Below the pieces are notes generated by a model. It did no database searches. It had not been told where the DNA came from and saw nothing but the letters and a program-made list of their open reading frames with translations. A stretch of 64,000 nt of DNA from Prochlorococcus sp. scB243_495D8 (GTDB taxonomy: Bacteria > Cyanobacteriota > Cyanobacteriia > PCC-6307 > Cyanobiaceae), in assembly GCA_000634195.1 (NCBI GenBank), contig JFLT01000187.1:1-64000 (forward strand), in the 5' to 3' direction. The translations under genes were made by a program, and so were the position numbers. The stretch's first letter is position 1. Each line of letters opens with the position of its first letter. Of this stretch, positions 37,461-46,343 are shown piece by piece.

Positions 37461-38468
37461 TTGATTAAAACCAAGAATAAAAAAGATAAATGGATTAAGT
37501 TAATTTGTGGTGCCAGTAATGAAGATATTGTTGCCATAGAAGATTTATGTGCAATTTATACTGCTGCTGGTGTCGACTACATTGATGTTGCAGCAGAAGA
37601 ATCTATAGTTTATGCAGCAAAAAAAGGAATCGATTGGGCAAAAAAAGTCTTTAAAAACTCCCCTGGATTAATGATAAGTATTAGTGATGGTAATGATATC
37701 CACTTTCGAAAAGCAAAATTTGATCCTTTAAAGTGTCCCCCTAGTTGTCCAAGACCATGCGAAAAAGTATGCCCCACCTTTGCAATTGATAATTTCGGAA
37801 TTAAAGAGAGTAAATGTTATGGATGTGGAAGATGTTTAAATAGTTGTCCTCTAAATCTAATTAGTGAATATGAATATAATTTGTCAAAAAATGATTTGGA
37901 ATCAACACTTCAAAAAATAAGGCCTAATGCAGTAGAAATTCATACAGAAATCAATCGCCTAGATTCTTTTACAAAAGTTGTAAGTATCCTTAAAAGTTCT
38001 GGAATAAAATTAGACAAGATATCTATTAGTTGTGGATTAAATCAATCTTTCAAAAAAGCTCAAGAGCCCGAAGATCTTTTGAAAGCTCTTTGGGAAAGAT
38101 ATGAAATTCTGAATGAGCTAGATATCCCCCTTATTTGGCAACTAGATGGAAGGCCAATGTCTGGAGATCTTGCTCCTATAACAAGTAGAGATGCTGTTAA
38201 GTTGTTTGAAAAAATCGGTTCAGATCTTCCACCAGGATTAATTCAATTAGCAGGAGGAACAAATGAAAAAACTCATGAATTGTTGAATTCAAACAATCTC
38301 CCAGATGGAATAGCATTTGGAAGTGCTGCAAGAAAAATTATGCAGCCCCTGATTGAATTTGCTCACAGAAATAACAAAAAACTCTATGAGTATCCTGAAA
38401 TAATGGGTTTGGCGATCAAAAAAGCTCAGAAATTTCTAGAGCCATGGAAATCGAACTCATTCAAATAA
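37461..38468 (+). CDS. ldpA: Iron-sulfur protein LdpA (light-dependent period)
   Basis: A 335-residue protein with two cysteine-rich ferredoxin-like clusters, CPPSCPRPCEKVCP and CYGCGRCLNSCP, in the N-terminal half. In Synechococcus elongatus LdpA senses redox state and feeds light information to the Kai clock. HL Prochlorococcus keeps a reduced clock, so the role may be redox sensing in general. The start is TTG at 37461, 5 bp after ndhN. The C-terminal half is a TIM-like region (WQLDGRPMSGDLAPITSRDA). Confidence 0.93.
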   Translation: MIKTKNKKDKWIKLICGASNEDIVAIEDLCAIYTAAGVDYIDVAAEESIVYAAKKGIDWAKKVFKNSPGLMISISDGNDIHFRKAKFDPLKCPPSCPRPCEKVCPTFAIDNFGIKESKCYGCGRCLNSCPLNLISEYEYNLSKNDLESTLQKIRPNAVEIHTEINRLDSFTKVVSILKSSGIKLDKISISCGLNQSFKKAQEPEDLLKALWERYEILNELDIPLIWQLDGRPMSGDLAPITSRDAVKLFEKIGSDLPPGLIQLAGGTNEKTHELLNSNNLPDGIAFGSAARKIMQPLIEFAHRNNKKLYEYPEIMGLAIKKAQKFLEPWKSNSFK

Positions 38469-38562
38469 TATTTTTATTTTTCAAAACTAGCGCCATGTTT
38501 ATAAAAAATTTGTATTTTTTGGATAGAAAAAAATCTTTTCATGTATTAAAATAGTAATTCAA

Positions 38563-38634
38563 TGGGCCGTCGCCAAGTGGTAAGGCATCGGGTTTTGGTC
38601 TCGACATTCCTAGGTTCGAATCCTAGCGGCCCAG
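38563..38634 (+). tRNA. tRNA-Gln(TTG)
   Basis: A 72-nt tRNA. The acceptor stem is TGGGCCG/CGGCCCA, the anticodon loop TTTTGGT gives anticodon TTG, and the T-loop is GTTCGAATC. CCA is not encoded. It stands alone between ldpA and a HAD gene. Confidence 0.97.
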
Positions 38635-38647
38635 TTCTAATTTTCAA

Positions 38648-39427
38648 TTGGTGTCTTCTCAAAAAATTTTTCTATTTGATTTTGATGGAGTAATAGTTGA
38701 TGGAATGCAAGAATATTGGCATAGTTCCCTGCTGGCTTGTGAAAGATATTTAAATTCACCCAACATTACTATTGATCAAAAACTTTATCAAGGAGTTCCA
38801 AATTCTTTCAAAGAAATTAGGCCTTGGGTTAAATATGGTTGGGAAATGATTCTAATTGTTCACGAAATTATAAAAACAGAAAATCCATTAAAAATTGATA
38901 ATAAAGATGAATTCATTAATAATTACAATCAAAATTGCCAGAGGATATTAAATGAAAATTCCTGGATAGCAGAAGATATACAAAAAATATTAGATAAGTC
39001 CCGCAAGTACCAAATTGATAAAGATTTTAAATCGTGGGTAAATTTACATAAACCTTTTTTTGAAATTATTAATTTTATGAAAGAATTAAGCAAAAGAGGA
39101 ATAAAAACTGGAGTTATAACAACTAAAGGTAAAATATTTGCAGAAAAAATTCTTAAACAATTAAATATTTTTCCAGAATTTATTTTTGGTTATGAATCAG
39201 GAACAAAAATCAAAATAGCTGAAAAACTTACAAAAACTTATGAAATTTTAGGCTTTATAGAAGATAGAAAAAAAACTCTAATGGATATTAAACAAAATTC
39301 AGAAACTTCCCACATTCCATGCTTCCTAGCTGATTGGGGATATTTGAAAGAATCAGATAAAAATAAGTTAAGTAATGAAATCAAATTATTAAAATTAGGA
39401 AACCTTGGAGAATTAGTTGCAATTTAA
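38648..39427 (+). CDS. HAD-superfamily hydrolase
   Basis: A 259-residue protein with HAD motif I DFDGVIVDG, motif II VITTKG, a Lys-rich motif III region and motif IV GFIEDRKKTLMDI. The cap is long and helical. The substrate is unknown. The frame starts with TTG at 38648 followed at once by GTG; either could be used. The gene begins 13 bp after tRNA-Gln. Confidence 0.85.
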   Translation: MVSSQKIFLFDFDGVIVDGMQEYWHSSLLACERYLNSPNITIDQKLYQGVPNSFKEIRPWVKYGWEMILIVHEIIKTENPLKIDNKDEFINNYNQNCQRILNENSWIAEDIQKILDKSRKYQIDKDFKSWVNLHKPFFEIINFMKELSKRGIKTGVITTKGKIFAEKILKQLNIFPEFIFGYESGTKIKIAEKLTKTYEILGFIEDRKKTLMDIKQNSETSHIPCFLADWGYLKESDKNKLSNEIKLLKLGNLGELVAI

Positions 39428-39441
39428 AGATAATCGGCTAG

Positions 39442-39455
39442 AGTACAGATGTACT
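39442..39455. promoter_or_regulatory. LexA (SOS) box upstream of recA
   Basis: AGTACAGATGTACT is a perfect inverted repeat (AGTAC-N4-GTACT) and fits the cyanobacterial LexA consensus RGTACNNNDGTWCB at every position. It lies 84 bp before the recA ATG, next to a TATAGT sequence (39455-39460) that could be the -10 element. This predicts LexA repression of recA. Confidence 0.8.
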
Positions 39456-39539
39456 ATAGTTTGTATTTATGAAGTTTGGTTTAAATAAAAATTTCCAAAT
39501 TTAGAATAATTACAAGAACTTTAACCGATAAATCAAACA

Positions 39540-40637
39540 ATGAGCCTTGAAGAAAAGAAAAAAACTGAATCAAAAGAAAAAGACAAGGCATTAAGTCTTG
39601 TCTTAGGTCAAATAGAAAGAAATTTTGGACGAGGTTCAATAATGAGACTTGGTGACGCCTCAAGAATGAAAGTAGAAACAATATCTACTGGAGCGCTCAC
39701 ATTAGATTTAGCATTAGGAGGAGGCTATCCAAAAGGAAGAGTAGTAGAAGTTTACGGACCAGAAAGTTCAGGAAAAACTACATTAACGCTTCACGCGATT
39801 GCGGAAGTCCAAAAAAATGGAGGAGTAGCTGCATTTGTAGATGCTGAGCATGCACTCGATCCAGTTTATGCGGCCTCATTAGGTGTTGATGTTGAAAATT
39901 TGTTAGTTTCACAGCCAGATACTGGAGAAATGGCTCTAGAAATAGTTGACCAACTTATAAGATCGAGTGCGGTAGATCTTGTAGTTGTTGACTCGGTCGC
40001 AGCACTAACCCCAAGAGCCGAGATAGAAGGAGAGATGGGAGATCACGTAATTGGAAGCCAAGCAAGGCTAATGAGCCAAGCAATGAGGAAAATAACAGGA
40101 AATATTGGCAAATCTGGATGTACGGTAATATTCCTGAATCAATTACGACTAAAAATTGGCGTTACATACGGCAATCCAGAAACAACCACAGGAGGTAATG
40201 CATTAAAATTTTACGCCTCAGTAAGACTTGATATCAGAAGAATTCAAACTCTTAAAAGAGGTACTGAGGAATATGGCATAAGAGCAAAAGTGAAAGTAGC
40301 AAAAAACAAAGTTGCACCACCATTTAGAATTGCAGAATTTGATATTCTCTTTGGGAAAGGTATTAGTACAACAGGATGCTTATTAGATTTAGCAGAAGAG
40401 ACTAATATCATCATAAGGAGAGGTGCTTGGTATAGTTATGAAGGAGAAAATATTGGACAAGGAAGAGATAATACAATTATTTGGCTTGATCAAAACTTAG
40501 AAATCAGGAATAAAGTAGAATCTATGGTTAAAGAGAAATTAACAGAAGGAACTGAAGTCAGTTCTAATTCAATGAAAGCATTGAATAGCAATCCTGCTAA
40601 TACAATCGCTGTTAATGATATAAAAACAGTAGCTTAG
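39540..40637 (+). CDS. recA: Recombinase RecA
   Basis: A 365-residue strand-exchange ATPase. Walker A is GPESSGKTT (73-81), Walker [11 protein letters not shown], and the L2 loop region [16 protein letters not shown] is typical. The C-terminal tail is poorly conserved and polar, as usual. A LexA box precedes it. Its stop is 2 bp from the stop of the convergent DUF2839 gene. Confidence 0.99.
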   Translation: MSLEEKKKTESKEKDKALSLVLGQIERNFGRGSIMRLGDASRMKVETISTGALTLDLALGGGYPKGRVVEVYGPESSGKTTLTLHAIAEVQKNGGVAAFVDAEHALDPVYAASLGVDVENLLVSQPDTGEMALEIVDQLIRSSAVDLVVVDSVAALTPRAEIEGEMGDHVIGSQARLMSQAMRKITGNIGKSGCTVIFLNQLRLKIGVTYGNPETTTGGNALKFYASVRLDIRRIQTLKRGTEEYGIRAKVKVAKNKVAPPFRIAEFDILFGKGISTTGCLLDLAEETNIIIRRGAWYSYEGENIGQGRDNTIIWLDQNLEIRNKVESMVKEKLTEGTEVSSNSMKALNSNPANTIAVNDIKTVA

Positions 40638-40639
40638 AT

Positions 40640-40885
40640 TTATAAAGAATCAGCTAAAGTCCACCATCCAGCAGCAGGGCCTATAAATCTCACTACAATC
40701 CATAAGATTACTAACCCTCCGATTCCAAACCAACTGGCCTTAATACTTAATTTAATTAGGTTATCTCTTTGATCGATTGTAAAGGGAAGCCATTCAAATA
40801 ATCTTGGAGACTCATCAATTTTAGTTTTAGTATTATTTTTTTTTGGAGGTAAACCAAGTGTTTTACGTCTTTTTGCTTCTCCCAT
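40640..40885 (-). CDS. DUF2839 family small membrane protein
   Basis: An 81-residue protein with a conserved MGEAKRRKTLGLPP start and one C-terminal transmembrane segment (ASWFGIGGLVILWIVVRF). It is widespread in cyanobacteria and of unknown function. It is 29 bp downstream of the helicase-like gene on the same strand. Confidence 0.88.
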   Translation of the reverse strand: MGEAKRRKTLGLPPKKNNTKTKIDESPRLFEWLPFTIDQRDNLIKLSIKASWFGIGGLVILWIVVRFIGPAAGWWTLADSL

Positions 40886-40914
40886 ATTTCTTTAGTTATT
40901 TACAAAATCATAAC

Positions 40915-42363
40915 CTAATCAAAAGGTAGCATATAGTTAATTTGTTTTGAGGGTTGAATGTTTTGCAAAAGTAATCTTCCCCAGTTTCTTTTATTTGCTC
41001 TTCCATCTAGGATTATTAACTTACCTGAATTTCTTCTTAAAGGAGAAATAGATCTTTCAAGTTTAATTCTAGCTAGAGGAAGAAAGAAGTCTCTAAACCA
41101 ATCTTGAGAAAGCTTCTTTTTATGAGAGACAGTAATTGCATTAATGGGTTCTGACATATTCGGAATCGGAAGTAAAGGAATGATAATTTGTCCTGGAATT
41201 TGAATTAAATAAGAATTCATAATCCACCAGTCAAAACTAGAGCAAAGGATTTCATTTCTACCTGAGGGAATTGTCTCTAGCAATACTCTCTTCCCGTAAG
41301 TAGAAGCTAATTCTGTAGCAAGTTTAATTTTTAAATCAATATCATCAGACAACACTAAAGTTAAACCCTTTCTAAAAAGTATTAACTTTTTGCATTTATC
41401 CAAGATTGAATTGGTAAAAAGAGGATTATTAGGAAGCAACTGTTTAGAGGGTATATATAAAGAAATCTTTTTCTCTTCAAAGTTACTCTTAAAATTAATA
41501 ACCAAGTCAATATCTAAACTATGCTTTTTAAAATACATTTGGAAAAAATTATCTTTTCTCAATGCTGATAAAAAAACAAATTTATTATTTAAAAAAAATT
41601 CCTTAATTTGAAAAAGTTCATCTATTGGCTGTAAATACAAATTCCAATCTAAATTTGTATCGTTTAACTTTACCCAGCATGCCCACCCTTGAGATAACGC
41701 TTTGTTGACGCTTAAAAATTTATCAGAAAAAAAAGAATTTTCATGAAAAAAGTTTGACAAGAAACTAATTTCTTTTTCATCTAAATTAATATAACTATTT
41801 CCTAAGACCTTTCTCAAGAAAAAATTTTTCTTCAACGAATCATATACTTTTATAAATTTTTGATTGATTAATTCAAATTCTTTAAAATTTTTTGTCCAAT
41901 CCTTTTTAAGTAAAGAAATCCTAAAATGATTTTTTAAATCCTGTTTTATATCCTCAATTCCTGAATAAACTATTCGATGATTTCTAAGATTACGAGAATT
42001 GGGATCATTAAGGAAATTTTGGATAGTTATCAACTGAACATGATGATTTGCAAAAATAAATTGATCATTTTTCAAAATAAAATTAAAACCTAGATTTTTC
42101 AATGAATCAATCTGAAATTGGCTTATAAATTGGATTTTTTCTTTAGATAAAATAAAAGTTGAATCCTCTTCCTTTAAAAATAAAGAAATCAAAATTGGAG
42201 GTAACCAATCATAGCTAGAGAAAATTTCTGAATTAATTAGGTAGGTAGAATCATTTTCAATACATTTGGAAACTATCCTCCCAAAAGAATATATGTGCTC
42301 CCAATTAATACTTTGATCTCTCAAAAAATTTTTCAAATATTGATGACTTAAAATTTCAAGCAT
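40915..42363 (-). CDS. DinG-like helicase-related protein, apparently without Walker A
   Basis: A 482-residue protein. The C-terminal 100 or so residues resemble the last domain of DinG/XPD-type helicases (FFLPLARIKLERSISPLRR, then SGKLIILDGRANKRNWGRLL). The N-terminal half is not recognisable; I find no GxGKT/S motif and no DEAH box. It may be a degenerate helicase with a structural role, or a very divergent one. It is AT-rich, with Lys, Asn and Phe inflation typical of this genome. Confidence 0.6.
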   Translation of the reverse strand: MLEILSHQYLKNFLRDQSINWEHIYSFGRIVSKCIENDSTYLINSEIFSSYDWLPPILISLFLKEEDSTFILSKEKIQFISQFQIDSLKNLGFNFILKNDQFIFANHHVQLITIQNFLNDPNSRNLRNHRIVYSGIEDIKQDLKNHFRISLLKKDWTKNFKEFELINQKFIKVYDSLKKNFFLRKVLGNSYINLDEKEISFLSNFFHENSFFSDKFLSVNKALSQGWACWVKLNDTNLDWNLYLQPIDELFQIKEFFLNNKFVFLSALRKDNFFQMYFKKHSLDIDLVINFKSNFEEKKISLYIPSKQLLPNNPLFTNSILDKCKKLILFRKGLTLVLSDDIDLKIKLATELASTYGKRVLLETIPSGRNEILCSSFDWWIMNSYLIQIPGQIIIPLLPIPNMSEPINAITVSHKKKLSQDWFRDFFLPLARIKLERSISPLRRNSGKLIILDGRANKRNWGRLLLQNIQPSKQINYMLPFD

Positions 42364-42458
42364 TTATAATTAATTTAATTTCAAAAACATGCAAAATTTA
42401 TGAACCTAATATACAAAAAATTGGTATCAATAAAAGAGGGTCTTGAATTAATTAATTT

Positions 42459-43298
42459 ATGAAAATTGGAATAGTAGGATTAGGATTAATTGGTGGTTCT
42501 TTAGGATTAAAACTCCAAAGTCTAAATCATACAATTTATGGAATAGCGAATAATGAATTTAATGAAAAAAAAGCTAAGGATAAAAAACTTGCAAATTTTG
42601 TTAGCTGTGATCTGAGCTTATTAAAAAAATGTGAGCTAATAATTTTGGCATTGCCTATCAAAGATTTGATCAGTCCGTCGCAACAATTAGTAGCATCAAT
42701 ACCTCAGGAAACGATACTAACTGATGTAGGGTCTGTAAAAGAACCAATTGTAAATACATGGGAAAATTCACATCCTCTATTTATTGGATCTCATCCAATG
42801 GCAGGCACAGAAAAAAAAGGAGTAGATTCAGGTTTTGAAGGTCTTTTTAAAAATGCAAAATGGATTATTACTCCAACACAAAATAGTGATTTAAATTCAG
42901 TCAGAACTATTTCCGAGCTCATAAAATCAATGGATTGTGAAGTTTGCCAAGCTTCGCCAAAAGAGCATGATAAAGCAGTATCTCTAATTTCTCATTTGCC
43001 TATATTTTTAGCTTCTGCCCTCATAGAAACTGCGCAAACAAAAAATAATCAATCTTTATTAGATCTCTCGCAAAAATTAGCTGCTACAGGATTTGCTGAC
43101 ACTTCGAGAGTTGGCGGAGGCAATGAACAACTAGGGCTAGATTTAGCTATTAATAATCAGATTAATGTTTTAAATTCCATAAATAATTTTAAAAATAAGC
43201 TGAATATACTGGAATCTCTTATTAAAGAAAAAAATTGGGATTTACTTTCTAAAAAACTTGCTGAAGCAAAAGAAAACAGACAAAATTTTATAAACTAA
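42459..43298 (+). CDS. tyrA: Prephenate/arogenate dehydrogenase
   Basis: A 279-residue tyrosine biosynthesis enzyme. The Rossmann motif is IGIVGLGLIGGSLG and the substrate region GSHPMAGTEKKGVDSGF; H153-type catalytic region LISHLPIFLASALIE is also seen. It lacks a C-terminal ACT domain, as in cyanobacterial NADP-arogenate enzymes. Its 3' end overlaps the 3' end of the convergent desaturase gene by 11 bp. Confidence 0.94.
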   Translation: MKIGIVGLGLIGGSLGLKLQSLNHTIYGIANNEFNEKKAKDKKLANFVSCDLSLLKKCELIILALPIKDLISPSQQLVASIPQETILTDVGSVKEPIVNTWENSHPLFIGSHPMAGTEKKGVDSGFEGLFKNAKWIITPTQNSDLNSVRTISELIKSMDCEVCQASPKEHDKAVSLISHLPIFLASALIETAQTKNNQSLLDLSQKLAATGFADTSRVGGGNEQLGLDLAINNQINVLNSINNFKNKLNILESLIKEKNWDLLSKKLAEAKENRQNFIN

Positions 43299-44793
43299 AA
43301 TTTTCTATACCTTTGGAAGCTAAAATTTGCCTTGAAACCATTAATGCAGACTGACTAACACCTGCAGTCCCCTCTCCTGGATAAATCGAATCTCCACATA
43401 ACCATAAACCTTCAAAAGGCGTCCTACTTGATAATCCAAATAAACCAAAAATATCCGGATTTTGACCAAGCCCGCCTACTATTCCATTAGGTCTTTTTGT
43501 CCATTTTTCAAAGCCCAATGGAGTTGCTAATTCTCTATGTAGCCATTTTTCAGGATCAATATCAAATTGACTTTCCAATTCAAGGGATATTTTTTTCATG
43601 AAACCATTTTTTTTCTTTAAGTAAGTTTGTTTATCTAGATCAAACCAATCTTTAGTTTTGGTAAAGATACTGGCAATTAAAGTAACCTCGCCTTTTGGCG
43701 CTCTTCCATCACCATCATCACTAATTGATACAAACAACGAACAAAATTCTTTTGAAACAAATTGATAATGATTGGAGAATGTTTTTTTAATATGTTCCTT
43801 TTTTAAGGCTGAATAAAAAACAACAGCTCCACTTGGATCAGGCAAATTATTAAGTCGATTTTTATAATTTTTTTTTCTTTCTAAAGGATCTTTCAAATGC
43901 TTGAGCAAAGATTGTGGAGGTGCGGTATAAATCACATCTTTTGCTTGATAAACAAATGATTTTTTTTTCGAATTAGCAGATAGTTGCCAACACATATTTA
44001 CGTCATCAAAAGTTATAGAATTAACTTCTTGTCCAAAAATTAAATTAACTCCAGTTTTAATTAATGAACTTTCTAATGATTCACTTAAAGACTGCATAGA
44101 TTTTTTAAGATGCCACAGACCATGTGGCTGTTGACACATCTGAAGAACGGTAGATCCATATAATGCTGCAGTACTATAAATGTCCTCTTGAGAATAAAGT
44201 TTTAGTTGAAGATTTAAGAATTTAATCAAGCGCTCATTCTTGGATAATCCACATAGCCGCAATAGATCAAAAATAGTAGATTTAAGTAAGATACCTGTGA
44301 CAAGGTTTGAAGGTACTAGTGCTTTAAGAAGTTGAGAAAAATCCCAAAAATTGCTTATTGGTAATACAGGATTATTATTAGCAAATATCCAATTACTTTC
44401 ATGTATTAGGGTACAAAGCTTCCAAAATCTTTGACTCCCAGGAAACTGCATTTCTCTTTCAGCAATCCATTTACTTTTTTCATACCAAATAGGAATAGGA
44501 CTACCACCATCATTTAAATCAACAATGCAAGCAGGGTCTAAAATTGTGGCTTCTGGGGATGGAATATCTAAAAAATTAAAAATTCTAGAATGTATTCCTC
44601 CCTCCTCTAAACCAGCAACCTGAGTTGCGCCAACATCGAAAGTATAATTCTTTCTTTTAAAAGTACCGGCACATCCTCCGGCTTGAGTATGAGATTCGAT
44701 TAAAGTCACTGATAAGCCTTGTTTTGATAAAATCGCTGCAGAAGTTAGTCCTGCTATACCGGCGCCTACAACAATAACTTCAGACTTTTTCAT
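43288..44793 (-). CDS. crtD: CrtD-type carotenoid desaturase (FAD-dependent)
   Basis: A 501-residue FAD enzyme. The dinucleotide fold is VIVVGAGIAGLTSAAILSKQ at the very N-terminus, and GGCAGTFKRKNYTFDVGATQ matches the cyanobacterial C-3',4' desaturase CrtD group better than CrtH (isomerase). The C-terminal FAD motif is LWLCGDSIYPGEGTAGVSQS. CrtD acts in myxoxanthophyll synthesis elsewhere; the substrate in Prochlorococcus, which does not accumulate that pigment, is unclear. The ATG is 4 bp from the ATG of the divergent kinase gene. Confidence 0.85.
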   Translation of the reverse strand: MKKSEVIVVGAGIAGLTSAAILSKQGLSVTLIESHTQAGGCAGTFKRKNYTFDVGATQVAGLEEGGIHSRIFNFLDIPSPEATILDPACIVDLNDGGSPIPIWYEKSKWIAEREMQFPGSQRFWKLCTLIHESNWIFANNNPVLPISNFWDFSQLLKALVPSNLVTGILLKSTIFDLLRLCGLSKNERLIKFLNLQLKLYSQEDIYSTAALYGSTVLQMCQQPHGLWHLKKSMQSLSESLESSLIKTGVNLIFGQEVNSITFDDVNMCWQLSANSKKKSFVYQAKDVIYTAPPQSLLKHLKDPLERKKNYKNRLNNLPDPSGAVVFYSALKKEHIKKTFSNHYQFVSKEFCSLFVSISDDGDGRAPKGEVTLIASIFTKTKDWFDLDKQTYLKKKNGFMKKISLELESQFDIDPEKWLHRELATPLGFEKWTKRPNGIVGGLGQNPDIFGLFGLSSRTPFEGLWLCGDSIYPGEGTAGVSQSALMVSRQILASKGIENFSL

Positions 44794-44797
44794 TAAA

Positions 44798-45676
44798 ATG
44801 CAAAAATTATCTCCTATTGAAATTAACGAAATTTGTGAAGAATTAGGTGAAACCTATCCAAAAAGTATTGAACAAGTACATGGTGGCGATATTCATAATG
44901 CATGGCGAATAGAATTCTCAAACAAAAAGTTATTCCTTAAAAGAAACATTAGAAACAAAAAATTTCTTGAATTTGAAAAATATTGTCTCCAAAATTTAAG
45001 AAAATACATTAGTCAAGAAAACTTAGTTATTCCTGAAGTTATTGCATATAAAAATATAAAAAATATAGAGATTCTTTTAATTGAATGGATAGATATGCAT
45101 AACTCTGACCAAAAAAAGCTTGGAAAAGGTTTAGGTGAATTTCACTTGAAATCAGCTGAATCTAACCCCAAAATGTTTGGGTTTCCAGTTGAGGGTTTTA
45201 TCGGAACAACAGATCAGAAAAAAGGCTTGGAAGATAATTGGATAGATTGTTTTTTAAACTTAAGGATAATACCTCAATTATTAAGTCTTAAATCGAGAAT
45301 TTTAGATAAAGAAATTATAAATAAAGTTAAAGAAAAAATTAAATCAGAATTGCTGAATCACAAACCAATAAATACTCTAGTTCATGGTGATTTATGGTCA
45401 GGAAATGCAGGAATTGACAAAAATGGAAAGGGGGTTATATTTGACCCTGCATCTTGGTGGGCAGATCATGAAGTAGATATAGCTATGACAAAACTATTTG
45501 GAGGTTTTAGAAAAGAATTTTATGAAGAATACCATAGGATATTTCCTATAAAAAACGGATTTGAAAAAAGAATTATTATTTATAATTTTTATCACATATT
45601 GAATCACGCCAATATGTTTGGAGGAGGGTACTTAAACCAAGTTGAAGATTACGTAAAAGCAATTCTTAATATGTAA
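44798..45676 (+). CDS. Fructosamine kinase family protein
   Basis: A 292-residue aminoglycoside-phosphotransferase-fold kinase. The catalytic loop is LVHGDLWSGNAG (Brenner-type HGDxxxxN) and the metal-binding site FDPASWWADHEVDIAMT. Such enzymes phosphorylate ketosamines to trigger deglycation of proteins or small molecules; a ribulosamine or erythrulosamine substrate is possible. It is divergent from crtD, with 4 bp between start codons. Confidence 0.9.
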   Translation: MQKLSPIEINEICEELGETYPKSIEQVHGGDIHNAWRIEFSNKKLFLKRNIRNKKFLEFEKYCLQNLRKYISQENLVIPEVIAYKNIKNIEILLIEWIDMHNSDQKKLGKGLGEFHLKSAESNPKMFGFPVEGFIGTTDQKKGLEDNWIDCFLNLRIIPQLLSLKSRILDKEIINKVKEKIKSELLNHKPINTLVHGDLWSGNAGIDKNGKGVIFDPASWWADHEVDIAMTKLFGGFRKEFYEEYHRIFPIKNGFEKRIIIYNFYHILNHANMFGGGYLNQVEDYVKAILNM

Positions 45677-45683
45677 TCTTTAA

Positions 45684-46049
45684 CTAACCTAAATATGTCT
45701 TCTTAAGATTTTGTACCTTATCTAAAACTGCTTCACGATTTTCACTGGTACGAAGATTTTGCCAGCTCCATTGACCGACAACAATGACCCCTAGCAGTTC
45801 TAGTAAACCAGGAAGAATTGGGAAAAAGTTTATCGTGTCAATGACAACTTTAATTATTATCTGAGCTATTACGACAACAGCAATTATGCCTGCCGCCTTG
45901 CCGTACTTGCCCATTTGAGTCCAATCAACATTACCAAGGGTTTCGTTGACTTTTCCCATAACATCAGAGTACTTCTCTGAAAAACTTTTGGTTTCTGAGC
46001 TTGTATCGGAGCCGGAGTCTTGGTTTGACTCTGGAGTGTTATCACTCAT
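45684..46049 (-). CDS. CAAD/CURT1-like thylakoid membrane protein
   Basis: A 121-residue protein with an acidic, Ser-rich N-terminus, two adjacent hydrophobic helices (AAGIIAVVVIAQIIIKVVID and FPILPGLLELLGVIVVGQW) and a C-terminal amphipathic helix. This is the CAAD domain arrangement, shared by aminoacyl-tRNA-synthetase appended domains and by CURT1 proteins that bend thylakoids. It stands alone with no synthetase fused. Confidence 0.88.
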   Translation of the reverse strand: MSDNTPESNQDSGSDTSSETKSFSEKYSDVMGKVNETLGNVDWTQMGKYGKAAGIIAVVVIAQIIIKVVIDTINFFPILPGLLELLGVIVVGQWSWQNLRTSENREAVLDKVQNLKKTYLG

Positions 46050-46343
46050 GAATTCAGTAAACTTAATATATGAACCAGACAGTATCGGAAAAAACGTCTA
46101 TTGACTACCTTTTTGTTGTGCAAAATTCCGAACCGAAACATTTTGTATTTTTTTAGAGGGGTTGGTATATATGCTTTCTGAAGATATTTAAACTTAAAAT
46201 TGATTTATAAAAACTTCACATTATTGTCTAGTTCTAACAAAAACATTAATAAATTGCAGTAATAAGAAAAATTAAAAAGTCTAAAATTTTTATTTAAATT
46301 ATTATGTTTGCATAGTTTAGCTTGCAAAAATTAAAGGATCGAA

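Noticed and set aside
46050-46343. Non-coding RNA of the Yfr type in the moeB upstream region
   Set aside because: No motif I can recognise with confidence (for example the Yfr1 core) and no clear terminator hairpin.
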